Shown here in pieces: positions 33,536-42,964 of a stretch of DNA of 64,000 bases. A model generated the notes under the pieces. The model had not been told where the DNA came from. It did not search any database and saw only the letters and a list, made by a program, of their open reading frames with translations. This DNA is from UBA822 sp965249775 (GTDB lineage Bacteria; Gemmatimonadota; Gemmatimonadetes; Longimicrobiales; Gaopeijiaceae), in the NCBI GenBank assembly GCA_965249775.1, contig OZ252253.1, positions 1,798,001-1,862,000 of the forward strand, given 5' to 3'. Position numbers and translations under genes: made by a program. Positions within the stretch are counted from its first letter, which is position 1, and every line of letters begins with the position of its first letter.

Positions 33536-36500
33536 TGCTGCTATGGGTTGTTTACAGTCTAGCCGGAGCCATCGCCCTAATGCTGCTGGGCGTCTTCCTC
33601 CGGGAGACGTGGCGCGCCTGGCAACGTCGGCGATTTGAGCGGCTGAAAACAGTCTGCACCCGGCGGATACGGGTGCTCAAGTACATGGAGTCCGAGGACC
33701 TTGCCGCTCGACTCCGAGGGTCATTTCCCCTTCCCGTCATTGAAAAGTGCCTCGAGGAGTTCGCCGAGGAATCGGCGACATCCATGCGCCAAAAGCTCGT
33801 GCAGGTCAACGAAGACCTCGGCCTCGTCGAGGCGCGAATCGAGGCCCTGACAGACGCCGGCACGTGGCCCGAGCGTGCGGCGGCAGCAGAACGGCTCGGA
33901 CAGATCGGGCATTCCGCGGCTGTGCTACCCCTCATCGCCGTGCTCCAGGACCAAAGCGAAGACAAGCAGGTCAAGGGCGTGGCCAGTTTGGCGCTGCGAA
34001 AAATTCGCGATCCGCGGGCGATCAAACCGCTCATCGAGGCGCTGGGGTGGGACGATGGGGCGATTGGCCAGTCCGTCGCCGATACGCTCGAAGAATTCAT
34101 GCCGGACGCGGTCCCCGCCTTGCTCGCCGTGTTGAAAAGCTCCACGACGGACGACCAGCGGTATTGGGCCGTCAGGATCCTCGGGGGGTCGACCGAATCT
34201 GAAACCGTCAGTCCCTTGATCGCCGCGCTGCAGGATCGCAGTGACAAAGTCCGTGCCGAGGCCGCCCGCTCGCTCGGAAGGCTGAAAGCTCGCCCGGCCA
34301 TTCACCCGCTCACCGACACATTGCTGCGAGATCCCTTGGCGCCAGTGCGGGAAGAAGCGGCGCGCGCCTTGGGCGAAATCGGCGATGAGCAAGCGTTGGA
34401 GGCGTTGAAGCAAGCCCTCGGCGAATTGCCCTACGAGGTACGATCGGGCGCGTTGACGGCCATGGAGAAGATGGGTGACGAAGCGGTTCCACTCTTTCTC
34501 CAGGCCTTGGACGAGGACGATGAGCGGACGCAACAGCAGGCCGCGACCGCATTAGACCGCACCGGCTATGTCGGCCAACTCATCGAGCGTCTGGCCGTGG
34601 AGCCTGGAACGACTGCGGGGTCCTCGTTCCTACTCTTGCTGAAAGTTGCCAGGACCGGTGTCGTCGACTCGCTCATTCAGGCCCTCTCGCTCCCGGACCT
34701 GCAGGTACGCGTGCGACTGTGCCAAATCTTAGGCGAGGTCCGTAGCAGGGGAGCGTTGGACGCCCTCACCGACTTGGCGGTGAATGACTCGGAATGGGCG
34801 GTGCGGGCCCGCGCCATGGAGGCACTCATCCGGATCGGCGACGACCAGACGCATGCCCTGTGGTTGCGTCAGCTTCGGGAAGAAGAAGAGAGCGTGCGGG
34901 AGTGCATCCTGGAGTCGATGAGCGAGCTCCCCCCCACCGTGTTGGAGTCCATGCTGCCGGATCTTCTGCCTCAGCTCCACGATCCCAATGTCAAAATCCG
35001 GAGACTGATGGTAGCGCTCATCGGCTCGATTCCTTCGGAGCGGGTCGAGCCCTCGCTCGTCGAGTCCCTCAAGGACGCGGCGCCAGCCGTGCGAGCGCAG
35101 GCCGCTGCCGTGTTGGGACGCTTCTCGCAGCAGGGCACTGTGCGAGCCCTCGAGCAGTGTCTCGAGGACCCCGAGTCCCTCGTGCGGGGGAGCGCGGTGC
35201 GAGCCTTGGGAGAGATCAAGGACTCCGCCTCCATTCCGGCCCTCGCCCAGGCCTTCGAGGACGCCGACGACAGCTATCGTGACGACATCGCCGTGGCGCT
35301 GGCCGCCATGAAGCAGAACGACCTGCTCTCCCTCGCCGATCTGCTCATGGGATTGCGCTCGGCGCAAGCCCGGGCCGGAGTGGCCTTGGCGCTCGGCCTG
35401 AAGAAAGACCAGCGGGCCCAGCGCCTGCTGGAAACGTTCCTCATGGATGAGGAGCCTCTCGTGCGGCTGAGCGCAGCACGCGCGCTGGGCGAGCTCGCCT
35501 CTCCTGAGACGGGCGCGGTCCTCCTGCCCTTCCTCGAGGATCCCGATGCCCGCGTCCGTGCCGCAGCCGTGGCGAGCCTGGGCCGCTGCCAGGACGGCGA
35601 GCTCGCCGACCGGCTCGTCCCTCTACTGGCCGATCCCGACGTCGCCGTGGGTCGCCAGGCGGCGATGGCCATCGGACAACTCGGCCATCCAGCGGGGATC
35701 ACCCATGTCCAGCGCTTCCACGCCGGAGCCGTCGACCCTATCTCGGAGGCCGCAGCGGTGATCGGTCTGGCACTCCTGGGTGACCAAACCGGTGTGGAGA
35801 CCATTCTCGAAGGGCTGCAGGATCCCCGGCTCGCTCCACCGCTGCACGATCTGATACGGGCGTGTACCGAAGAAACACAGGAGCGCTTCTTCGCCGTCCT
35901 GACGCTCGACCCCAACCTCTTTTGGCTCGAAGATCCGAAGGAGTTTCGCTCCCAAGCGGTGGAACACTACGTGGGCCTGCTGCGCTCCGATCGAAAGCCT
36001 TCTGCCCGCATCCGTGCCATGCAGGCGCTGGCCGTGTTTTCGGAACGCCGGTGCACGCCGATCTTGGAGTCCAGCCTCAAGAGAGACCCGAACGCGACCG
36101 TACGCGCCCAGGCGCTCGCATCCCTCCGTGGGTTCCTCGAGGTACCCGAGCTCCTCACCCAACTCGTTGGGGCGATTCGAGATCCGGCTGACGAGGTCCG
36201 ACTCCAGGCAGCCCAGACCCTTAACGGCCTGGACCCCGAAGACGTCAGACCCTACCGCGAGCAACTCGTCGATCTGCTGGAGACAGAGAACGACCAACTC
36301 CAGGAGGCCGTCTGCACACTCCTCTCCACCTGCTATCAGCGCGATTGGAAAACGCTGGCGGATCGCCTGATGGGAGCCAAGAAGACCACGAGTCTTCGAG
36401 GGCTCATCCGGACACTCAGTCTCATCGGCGACCCAAAGATCGGCGTGCTTTTCTTGCCCGTCCTCGATCACGAGGAGGCCGAAATCCGAGAGCTGGCGGC

Positions 36501-37197
36501 CGAGCAGCTGTCCCAGGTCGCCTCGAGGCTGCCCCCCCAGCGCTTGGTACCGTACCTGGAAGATCCCAACGAGCGGGTCCGCGCGGCGATCGTTCGGTGC
36601 CTGGGCAAGCTGATGGATGCCGGAGTCGTAGCCCCCCTGGTGGAGCGAACCCTGGATCCCTCCCCACTGGTGCGCCAAGAAGTGGCGGCCGCGTTTGGGC
36701 GAGCGAGCGACCTCGACGACGAGCAGCCGGTTCAGGTACTCACGACGATGGCCAAGGACGGCAGCGTCCTGGTCCGTGCGCAGGCGCTTGCGTCCCTCAT
36801 CCGCCTCGGCGTGACGGGGCAACGCAAGGTGTTCGAGGACGCCTGCCGGGATCTGGACGAGGACGACCTCGTTGCGCTGCGCGCCCGCTTGAACAAGGAC
36901 GGAACGCTCTACCAGGTGCTCGATATCATGAAAACGGACCGCGGCGCGAAGAAGCGAGCCGATGCCCTGTACTTCCTCGCCCAGGCAGACCTCGATCGAT
37001 ACGCCCCAGACATCGTTCTTGCGCTGCAGGACCCTGCCACCACGGTGCGCATCGCGGCAATCGAGGCGCTGGCCCACCTCGAGGACCCCGCCATCCAGAA
37101 GGCCATCGAAGCACTGAGCCGCGACCCCGTGGATACGGTACGAGCCGCCGTCAAGCGCCGACGACTGCGTTCGGTGTCGCCGCCAAAAGAGGCCTGA
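33535..37197 (+). CDS. Membrane-anchored HEAT-repeat scaffold protein
   Basis: This 1,220-aa protein has one N-terminal transmembrane helix (about residues 3-22), a basic stretch (WRAWQRRRFERLK), a short coiled-coil-like linker and then tandem HEAT/PBS-lyase-type repeats to the C-terminus. Typical units are VKGVASLALRKIRDPRAIKPLIEAL, VRAEAARSLGRLKARPAIHPLTDTL and VRLSAARALGELASPETGAVLLPFL. The basic residues after the helix place the solenoid in the cytoplasm. HEAT solenoids bind proteins and have no catalysis. Tight coupling on both sides (TAATG with the receiver; 4-nt gap to the glycosyltransferase) suggests it links the two-component system to the polymerase. The length is large for bacterial HEAT proteins. 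Confidence 0.88.
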   Translation: MLLWVVYSLAGAIALMLLGVFLRETWRAWQRRRFERLKTVCTRRIRVLKYMESEDLAARLRGSFPLPVIEKCLEEFAEESATSMRQKLVQVNEDLGLVEARIEALTDAGTWPERAAAAERLGQIGHSAAVLPLIAVLQDQSEDKQVKGVASLALRKIRDPRAIKPLIEALGWDDGAIGQSVADTLEEFMPDAVPALLAVLKSSTTDDQRYWAVRILGGSTESETVSPLIAALQDRSDKVRAEAARSLGRLKARPAIHPLTDTLLRDPLAPVREEAARALGEIGDEQALEALKQALGELPYEVRSGALTAMEKMGDEAVPLFLQALDEDDERTQQQAATALDRTGYVGQLIERLAVEPGTTAGSSFLLLLKVARTGVVDSLIQALSLPDLQVRVRLCQILGEVRSRGALDALTDLAVNDSEWAVRARAMEALIRIGDDQTHALWLRQLREEEESVRECILESMSELPPTVLESMLPDLLPQLHDPNVKIRRLMVALIGSIPSERVEPSLVESLKDAAPAVRAQAAAVLGRFSQQGTVRALEQCLEDPESLVRGSAVRALGEIKDSASIPALAQAFEDADDSYRDDIAVALAAMKQNDLLSLADLLMGLRSAQARAGVALALGLKKDQRAQRLLETFLMDEEPLVRLSAARALGELASPETGAVLLPFLEDPDARVRAAAVASLGRCQDGELADRLVPLLADPDVAVGRQAAMAIGQLGHPAGITHVQRFHAGAVDPISEAAAVIGLALLGDQTGVETILEGLQDPRLAPPLHDLIRACTEETQERFFAVLTLDPNLFWLEDPKEFRSQAVEHYVGLLRSDRKPSARIRAMQALAVFSERRCTPILESSLKRDPNATVRAQALASLRGFLEVPELLTQLVGAIRDPADEVRLQAAQTLNGLDPEDVRPYREQLVDLLETENDQLQEAVCTLLSTCYQRDWKTLADRLMGAKKTTSLRGLIRTLSLIGDPKIGVLFLPVLDHEEAEIRELAAEQLSQVASRLPPQRLVPYLEDPNERVRAAIVRCLGKLMDAGVVAPLVERTLDPSPLVRQEVAAAFGRASDLDDEQPVQVLTTMAKDGSVLVRAQALASLIRLGVTGQRKVFEDACRDLDEDDLVALRARLNKDGTLYQVLDIMKTDRGAKKRADALYFLAQADLDRYAPDIVLALQDPATTVRIAAIEALAHLEDPAIQKAIEALSRDPVDTVRAAVKRRRLRSVSPPKEA

Positions 37198-37201
37198 TCT
37201 C

Positions 37202-38686
37202 ATGGTCGCAGCCGTTCGGGTCCTCGAAATCGTCATCATCGGCTACTTCGTCCTGTACAACACCATCAATCTCTTCCTCCTGTTCGTTGCCTGGATCAAG
37301 GTGAGATTCTTCCTCCGCATCAAAGCCCTTGGCAGCCTGGAGAGTCTCTACAGATCGAGCTCGACGCCGGCCGTGTCGATCGTCGTTCCCGCCTTCAACG
37401 AGCAGGAAACCATCGTCGAGAGCATCCGGGCGCTTACGCACCTGTATTACCCCCGTTACGAGATCGTCATCGTCAACGACGGATCGAGCGACGACACGCT
37501 CAAGGAGCTCAAGGCCGCCTTTGGTTTCACCCGTCGGAACCTGGGGTACGAATCGGTGGTTCCCACCCAACCCATTCGGGATTCCTACGACGCACCGACG
37601 ACGGGAGACGTGACGCGCCTCGTTCTCCTGGACAAAGAGAACGGTGGCAAGGCGGATGCCTTGAACGCCGGTCTCAACGCGGCGCTCGCACCCTTCGTGT
37701 GCTGCATCGATGCCGACTCGATCCTGGGACGCGATTCCCTTCTCGAGGTCATGCGACCCATGGTAGAGGATCCGGAGGGTATTGCTGCATGCGGCGGCCA
37801 AGTCGGCGTAGCCAATGGCTGCACCATCAAGGACGGCCGGGTCGTCGACATCCAGCTACCTCGTAGTTGGCTCGCACGGTTTCAGGTCGTGGAGTACATG
37901 CGCTCATTCACGGCAGGCCGGACCGCGCTGGTCAGCTTGAACTCCCTGCTGATCCTTTCGGGCGTGTCGGCCGTGTTCCGCAAGAGCCTCTTGTTCGAAG
38001 TCGGCGGTTTCTTGAGTGGTCGACTCTCATCGCGAATCGTGGAGGAGTACTGCGGCGGCGGCAAGGAGACCGTCTGCGAGGATATGGAAATCATCGTGCG
38101 GCTACAGCGGTACATGTTGGAAAAAAAGATTCCCGCGAAGATCCACTTCCTCCCCTATCCGATGACGCTGTCTCAGGTTCCGGAACGCATAAGGGACTTC
38201 GGGCGCCAGCGTGACCGCTGGTTCCGCGGCCTGGGACAGGTGCTGTTTTACCACCGAAAGATGCTATTCAATGCGCGGTACCGTCAGGTGGGGCTCTTTG
38301 CCATGCCGTATCAGTTCTTGTTCGAGTTTCTGGGGCCGCTCGTGGAGATCATGGGCTACGTCCTGCTCCCGGTGCTCTTCCTGGCAGGGCTCCTGAGCAC
38401 CGAGGCCCTCCTGCTGTTCTTCACCGCATCGGTTCTGTACGGCACCCTGCTCTCGATCGGTGGTGTCTTGATGGGTATCTGGACGGAAGGTCGTCTGGCC
38501 GACGGGCGCGACTCCATTTCACTGTTTCGTTATGGCGGCCTCGTGAACGCCGCGTCATTGGTACAGTTTGCGACCCTGTCCATGCTCGGATATCGACAGA
38601 TGCAGCTCTACTACCTGAGCAAGGGGTTTGTGGGATTTCTGAGGGGACGTCAAACGTGGGGTAAGTTCAAGCGTGGGCGGTTCTAG
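37202..38686 (+). CDS. Processive GT2 glycosyltransferase (polysaccharide synthase)
   Basis: This 494-aa inner-membrane enzyme belongs to the cellulose/hyaluronan/PgaC-type synthases. There is one N-terminal helix (about 10-30), a GT-A domain and about three to four C-terminal helices (about 365-480). Catalytic motifs are SIVVPAFNEQET, IVNDGSSDD, the metal DxD (IDADS), the base region CEDMEIIVRL and RQRDRW (QxxRW), which mark processive synthesis. No PilZ domain is attached, so c-di-GMP control, if any, must come through a partner. Sugar specificity cannot be read. Its neighbours include a HEAT scaffold, a hydrolase-like exported protein and, nearby, a TPR/outer-membrane barrel protein. Confidence 0.92.
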   Translation: MVAAVRVLEIVIIGYFVLYNTINLFLLFVAWIKVRFFLRIKALGSLESLYRSSSTPAVSIVVPAFNEQETIVESIRALTHLYYPRYEIVIVNDGSSDDTLKELKAAFGFTRRNLGYESVVPTQPIRDSYDAPTTGDVTRLVLLDKENGGKADALNAGLNAALAPFVCCIDADSILGRDSLLEVMRPMVEDPEGIAACGGQVGVANGCTIKDGRVVDIQLPRSWLARFQVVEYMRSFTAGRTALVSLNSLLILSGVSAVFRKSLLFEVGGFLSGRLSSRIVEEYCGGGKETVCEDMEIIVRLQRYMLEKKIPAKIHFLPYPMTLSQVPERIRDFGRQRDRWFRGLGQVLFYHRKMLFNARYRQVGLFAMPYQFLFEFLGPLVEIMGYVLLPVLFLAGLLSTEALLLFFTASVLYGTLLSIGGVLMGIWTEGRLADGRDSISLFRYGGLVNAASLVQFATLSMLGYRQMQLYYLSKGFVGFLRGRQTWGKFKRGRF

Positions 38687-41453
38687 AACAGTGGTTGCGC
38701 GCGATTCCTCTAGACCGAGCGCCTTGGCCTGGGCAGTGGTCGTTGCAATGGGCCTGGCCCTGTGGACCCCGAGAGGGTCGCTCGGGGCGCAAGCAGTTCC
38801 CGACTCTTCGTCCCAGGCGATCGCACCTTCCCAAGTGATCGTGCTGGCCGACTGGGGCGTGTCGGACGCCTCGGAGATTGGATACCTGCACGTCGGCGTG
38901 CTTCATCGGGCCGACGGAGATGCGCTTGCTATCTACAGCGTCCGACAGCGCCCGCCTGTGATCCAATGGCCAAGCGAGCCACAACACCGCACGCCGCCTC
39001 TCGACGGGGGCGTGTTTCTGTTGGGGCACTTCGACCGGGGCAACACCAACCGCCTTGGTGGCTACTTCAACGGCTTTGCCCAGGCGCCATCCACGTCGGC
39101 GTTGGCTATCGCCCGTGCGCCAGATGACGGCCCGGCCCTGGCCTATTCGTATGACAAGGAGGCCGGGAGTTTCGCCGGGTTTTGGATCCATCTTTTTGAT
39201 TTCAAGCAACCTCCCACGGAAAGGGTGCTCTTCGACGCCGGTCCGCTTGCCTACCTCACGTTCGCGATTCGCGGAGAGCTCGGGGGGGAGGACTTGGCGC
39301 TGCACATTGCCGATCGCGCGTGGGAGGAACGCGAGGGATCGCTGCCAATCGCCGACGTTGCGTCGTTCCTCACCGGAGGACGGATCGAGACGACGTGGCA
39401 ACGCGTGTGGGTTCCCCTCGACGAGTTGCCTCCCGGATTGAACACGCAGGAACTGGCCAGCCTCGTCTTCCTGACGAACGGGGAAGGAGCTGGGCGGGTT
39501 TTCCTCAAGGACATCGCCTTCACGACCAACCGCGACGCCGAAATACCCACAGCCGTGGGCGGCGAGGAACCGGGCAGATCGTTGAGACAGGCGATGTGGG
39601 TCTGGGAGACTCCAGCGGTGACGAGTAGTCCGGACGCGCGTCGACGCCTCGTGCAGTTTTGCCGCACCCAGGGCATCACTGATCTATTCGTGCAGTTGCC
39701 ATATCAGGCGCGGCGCGTCGAGGAACGTTGGACGATCTCGTGGGATCGAGACCGCCTACGTCCGCTGATCGCCGACCTCCACGCCGCCGGGGTGACGGTG
39801 CATGCCTTGGACGGGGACCCACGGTTCGGCCTCACCGAGTGGCATGGCCAGGTCATCGCGACGATCCAAAGCATCGTCGAGTACAATCGGGAGAGCCCTC
39901 CGGCCCAACGGTTCGACGGCATTCGACACGACATCGAGCCCTACCTCCTGCCCGGATTCGGCGGCGTGCGCCGCCCCGAGATACTGGAGCAGTACCTCAC
40001 GATCGTGGCCGCATCTCGAGCCTTGGCAGCCCAGGCAGGCCTCGTGTACGGGGTCGACATCCCAGCGTGGTTCGACGAGCGAAACGAGTTCTTCGAGCCG
40101 GTGGCGGACGTGGAAGGGCGGCCGTTGAGTGAACTGATCATCGACATCGTGGACAACGTGGGCATCATGGACTACCGAACGCAGGCATATGGCGCGGACG
40201 GGACCATCGCCCATGCACAAAGTGAGCTGCGGTATGCGGCGGCCGCGGGTAAGCGAGTCTTTGTCGGTCTCGAGACCGTCGATCTACCGGACGAGACCGA
40301 TTTTACGTTCAGCTCCGAGGGGTCGGGCGGCTCACGAATCGTCATCGAGCAAATCGACGCGGCGAGCCCGGGGCTCTTCGGAGCGGTGGCCACATCGCCC
40401 GCAACAGCGCCCTCTGCCGTGACCTTGACGCTCATCGGGGAGCTCGACCCACCTGTTGTGGACGGGCAGGCGGTTCAGGCAACGTCGGTCTCGGCGAGGT
40501 GGCAGTTCAGCTTCTTGGTCAGTTACAACACCGGGGGCGAGCCATTCGCGGGGGCCGTGGACTACGTGATCAACGCCGCGGGGGGGACCGCTCCCAGACT
40601 TGCCTCGTCGGTGGCGTTCACCGACTCCGATATTAGCGCGGTGGGGCTCGACGGCTTCTCGATCTACGCTGCTCAGGCGACTGACGCGAGCGGCTTCGCC
40701 ACACCGGCAGCGCTCGAGCGCCTGCGACTCTCCTTCTTCCGGATTCAGCTGGAAGACAACGCGCGCTTCGATCTCACGAGCTTCGCGGCCACCAGCGTCC
40801 TGGCCGTTGGGAATGAAATCTACGTCACCACTGGAGACGACGGACACCTGTACGCGCTGAACGAGTCTGACCTGAGCACAGTCGGCCAGTTCGCCCTCGA
40901 GGACGCGCGCTGGGTGGCGCACGACGCGGACAACGGTCGCATCGTGGTGGTGCAGGGGACGCCCGGACGCATTTCCCTTTTCCAGGAGGGCGATTTCCCG
41001 GGTGGATCGATGACGCTTCTCAACACATTCCCCTTCCCCGGAGCGGACGTTGCCCACTCGAAGTCGAGCGTCGAGATCGTCGGTGGCAAGGCCTTCATCG
41101 CTGCGGGTCCCGACGGCGTGCAGGTGATGTGCCTCGACGACGGTCAGATCGTCGGGTCAGTGCCCCCCCCCGACGCAGCTGCCCTCGGACCGTCGGTCGT
41201 CGTTACGAACGCCGTCACCGTCGACGGGGACCTGATGTTCATCTCGAACGGTGAGGCAGGCGTGTACGCCGCAGCGGGGGCCGCGGATTTCGCCAGTACG
41301 CCATGCAACGCGCCCCAGACCATCACGGTGCTGGGACACCTGCGCTTCGAGGACCTGACGTCCGTCAATCACGTCGATTACGAGAACGATAAACTCCTCA
41401 TCGCCGCTGGCCGGGGTGGACTCAAGATCGTCAGGGTCGACATCACGCCCTAG
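38673..41453 (+). CDS. Exported glycoside-hydrolase-like protein with C-terminal propeller module
   Basis: This 926-aa protein has a signal peptide (about residues 1-40, cleavage near SLGAQA). About 45-290 looks like a carbohydrate-binding beta-sandwich. About 300-560 looks like a TIM-barrel hydrolase domain: AMWVWETPA, GITDLFVQLPY, FDGIRHDIEPYLLPG (Asp/Glu candidates), YGVDIPAWFDE and GIMDYRTQAYG. About 575-926 is a propeller-like module nearly duplicated in the next gene. I do not recognise a numbered GH family. Its GTG start overlaps the glycosyltransferase by 14 nt; a GTG at 38691 is an alternative. By context it may trim or modify the polymer in the periplasm, as PgaB or BcsZ do in known systems (inference). 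Confidence 0.75.
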   Translation: MGGSRTVVARDSSRPSALAWAVVVAMGLALWTPRGSLGAQAVPDSSSQAIAPSQVIVLADWGVSDASEIGYLHVGVLHRADGDALAIYSVRQRPPVIQWPSEPQHRTPPLDGGVFLLGHFDRGNTNRLGGYFNGFAQAPSTSALAIARAPDDGPALAYSYDKEAGSFAGFWIHLFDFKQPPTERVLFDAGPLAYLTFAIRGELGGEDLALHIADRAWEEREGSLPIADVASFLTGGRIETTWQRVWVPLDELPPGLNTQELASLVFLTNGEGAGRVFLKDIAFTTNRDAEIPTAVGGEEPGRSLRQAMWVWETPAVTSSPDARRRLVQFCRTQGITDLFVQLPYQARRVEERWTISWDRDRLRPLIADLHAAGVTVHALDGDPRFGLTEWHGQVIATIQSIVEYNRESPPAQRFDGIRHDIEPYLLPGFGGVRRPEILEQYLTIVAASRALAAQAGLVYGVDIPAWFDERNEFFEPVADVEGRPLSELIIDIVDNVGIMDYRTQAYGADGTIAHAQSELRYAAAAGKRVFVGLETVDLPDETDFTFSSEGSGGSRIVIEQIDAASPGLFGAVATSPATAPSAVTLTLIGELDPPVVDGQAVQATSVSARWQFSFLVSYNTGGEPFAGAVDYVINAAGGTAPRLASSVAFTDSDISAVGLDGFSIYAAQATDASGFATPAALERLRLSFFRIQLEDNARFDLTSFAATSVLAVGNEIYVTTGDDGHLYALNESDLSTVGQFALEDARWVAHDADNGRIVVVQGTPGRISLFQEGDFPGGSMTLLNTFPFPGADVAHSKSSVEIVGGKAFIAAGPDGVQVMCLDDGQIVGSVPPPDAAALGPSVVVTNAVTVDGDLMFISNGEAGVYAAAGAADFASTPCNAPQTITVLGHLRFEDLTSVNHVDYENDKLLIAAGRGGLKIVRVDITP

Positions 41454-41548
41454 GTGACTCTAGGCGCTTTCCCCGGTAGTGGGACGGAAAGTTTTCATAC
41501 GTAAACAACCGCGTCCCGGGTATTTTTAGATTGGAGGGTTGTTCAGGT

Positions 41549-42880
41549 ATGAAATATGCATTTGGAAGGCTCGTGTTACTCCTGGGGGTGCTCACCCTCA
41601 CGTCATGCTTCGATCAAGTCCTAGCTCCGGACGTCGACAGCGACGGGCGCCTCACCGTGACGAACGACGCGGCAGCGCTCGATGAGCGACTCTCGTACGT
41701 CGAGGTCGACGTCCCGATCGATCCCGCCAGCCCAGCGCCGGTGGGTGCGGCTTTGGCGCTCACGGGCGCGGCCCCCGCGCCCCCCACGCCATGGTCGGTG
41801 GAGCTGACACTGGTCGCGGAGCTCGAGTCACCCGTTGTGAACGGCCAGGTGGTACAGGCGACGTCGATCTCCGCGCGCCGAAGGTTCGCCTTCTTGATCA
41901 GCTACAACACACAGGGCAGCCCTTTCGTGGGGGCCGTCGACTACGTTATCAACCCGTTCGGAGTCTCCCCGAGGCTGGTCTCCTCGGTGGAGTTCAGCGA
42001 CTCCGACATCAGTGCGGTCGGGCTATACGACGACGATGACGATAACGATGGCGACCGCGACGACGACGAAGACGACGACTGGATCTACGCGGCTGAGGCG
42101 ACAGCCGCGAGTGGTTTCGCCACACCCGCCACCATCGAGCGTCTGACGGTTGCCCCCTCCGGGATCCTGCTGGAGAACAACGACCGCTTCGATCTCTCGA
42201 GTTTTGCCGCCACCAGTCTCCTCGCGGTCGACGATGTGATCTACGTCACGACAGGGGACGCCGGACACGTATACGCACTCGACGAATCCGATCTGAGCAT
42301 AGTTGGCCAATTCGCCCTTGACGACGCGCGGTGGGTGGCAGACGACGAGGACAATGACCGGATCGTGGTAGTGCAGGGAACGCCCGGACAGATTTCCGTC
42401 TTCCAGGAGGGTGACTTTTCCGGGGGATCGATGACCCTTCTCAACACGTTCCCCTTCCCAGGAGCCGACGTCCCGCAGTCGAAGTCGACCGTTGAAGTCG
42501 TCGGCGGCAAGGCTTTCATCGCCGCGGGTCCTGAGGGCGTTCAGGTGATGTGCCTCGATGATGGAGCGATCATCGGGTCGGTGCCCCGCCCCGATCCGGC
42601 CTCCCTCAATCTGGATCCGTCGGTCGTCGTGACGAACGCGGTGACGGTCGATGAGGATCTGATGTTCATCTCGAACGGCGAGGCGGGTGTGTACGTCGCG
42701 GCGGGCGACGGGGAGTTTGACGAGGCGCCGTGCGACGCCCCCCTGAACATCACCATGCTGGGGCATCTACGCTTCGACGACTTACAGTCCGTTAATCACG
42801 TCGACTACGAGAACAAACGGCTCCTGATCGCGGCCGGCCTGGGCGGGCTCAAGATCGTCAAGGTCAAGATCATCAAATAG
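41549..42880 (+). CDS. Lipoprotein paralogous to the C-terminal module of the preceding protein
   Basis: This 443-aa lipoprotein (LGVLTLTSCFDQ, lipidated Cys20) shares its residues about 90-443 with residues about 575-926 of the upstream protein. The runs are long and near-identical: FDLSSFAATSLLAVDDVIYVTT, GQFALDDARWV, GSMTLLNTFPFPGADV, LMFISNGEAGVY and LGHLRFDDL. The pattern (short hydrophobic strands with LIAAGLGGLKIV at the end) suggests a beta-propeller like LVIVD proteins. Where the paralogue has VGLDGFSIY, this protein has an insertion of about 17 mostly Asp residues (about 162-178), reminiscent of calcium-binding acidic loops. GGAGGG lies 10 nt before the ATG. Role unknown; probably an outer-membrane partner of the polysaccharide system. 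Confidence 0.75.
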   Translation: MKYAFGRLVLLLGVLTLTSCFDQVLAPDVDSDGRLTVTNDAAALDERLSYVEVDVPIDPASPAPVGAALALTGAAPAPPTPWSVELTLVAELESPVVNGQVVQATSISARRRFAFLISYNTQGSPFVGAVDYVINPFGVSPRLVSSVEFSDSDISAVGLYDDDDDNDGDRDDDEDDDWIYAAEATAASGFATPATIERLTVAPSGILLENNDRFDLSSFAATSLLAVDDVIYVTTGDAGHVYALDESDLSIVGQFALDDARWVADDEDNDRIVVVQGTPGQISVFQEGDFSGGSMTLLNTFPFPGADVPQSKSTVEVVGGKAFIAAGPEGVQVMCLDDGAIIGSVPRPDPASLNLDPSVVVTNAVTVDEDLMFISNGEAGVYVAAGDGEFDEAPCDAPLNITMLGHLRFDDLQSVNHVDYENKRLLIAAGLGGLKIVKVKIIK

Positions 42881-42881
42881 G

Positions 42882-42914
42882 TGCTCTGCCGCCCGGGTCG
42901 CTGCTCTGCCGCCC
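42882..42914 (+). repeat. 13-nt direct repeat, 20-nt spacing
   Basis: TGCTCTGCCGCCC occurs at 42882-42894 and 42902-42914, just past the stop of the lipoprotein gene. No terminator is formed. Confidence 0.6.
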
Positions 42915-42964
42915 TTGGCCCTGGGTCGCCTCGAAGCTCCGATGCATCGACTGGAAAGACGCGA

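Noticed and set aside
35623..37239. 538-aa open frame on the minus strand opposite the HEAT gene, and similar long antisense frames (e.g. 5173-6288, 40332-41057, 2859-3590)
   Set aside because: They lie entirely opposite clear genes, have no recognisable motifs and result from the GC-rich third positions of the true genes.
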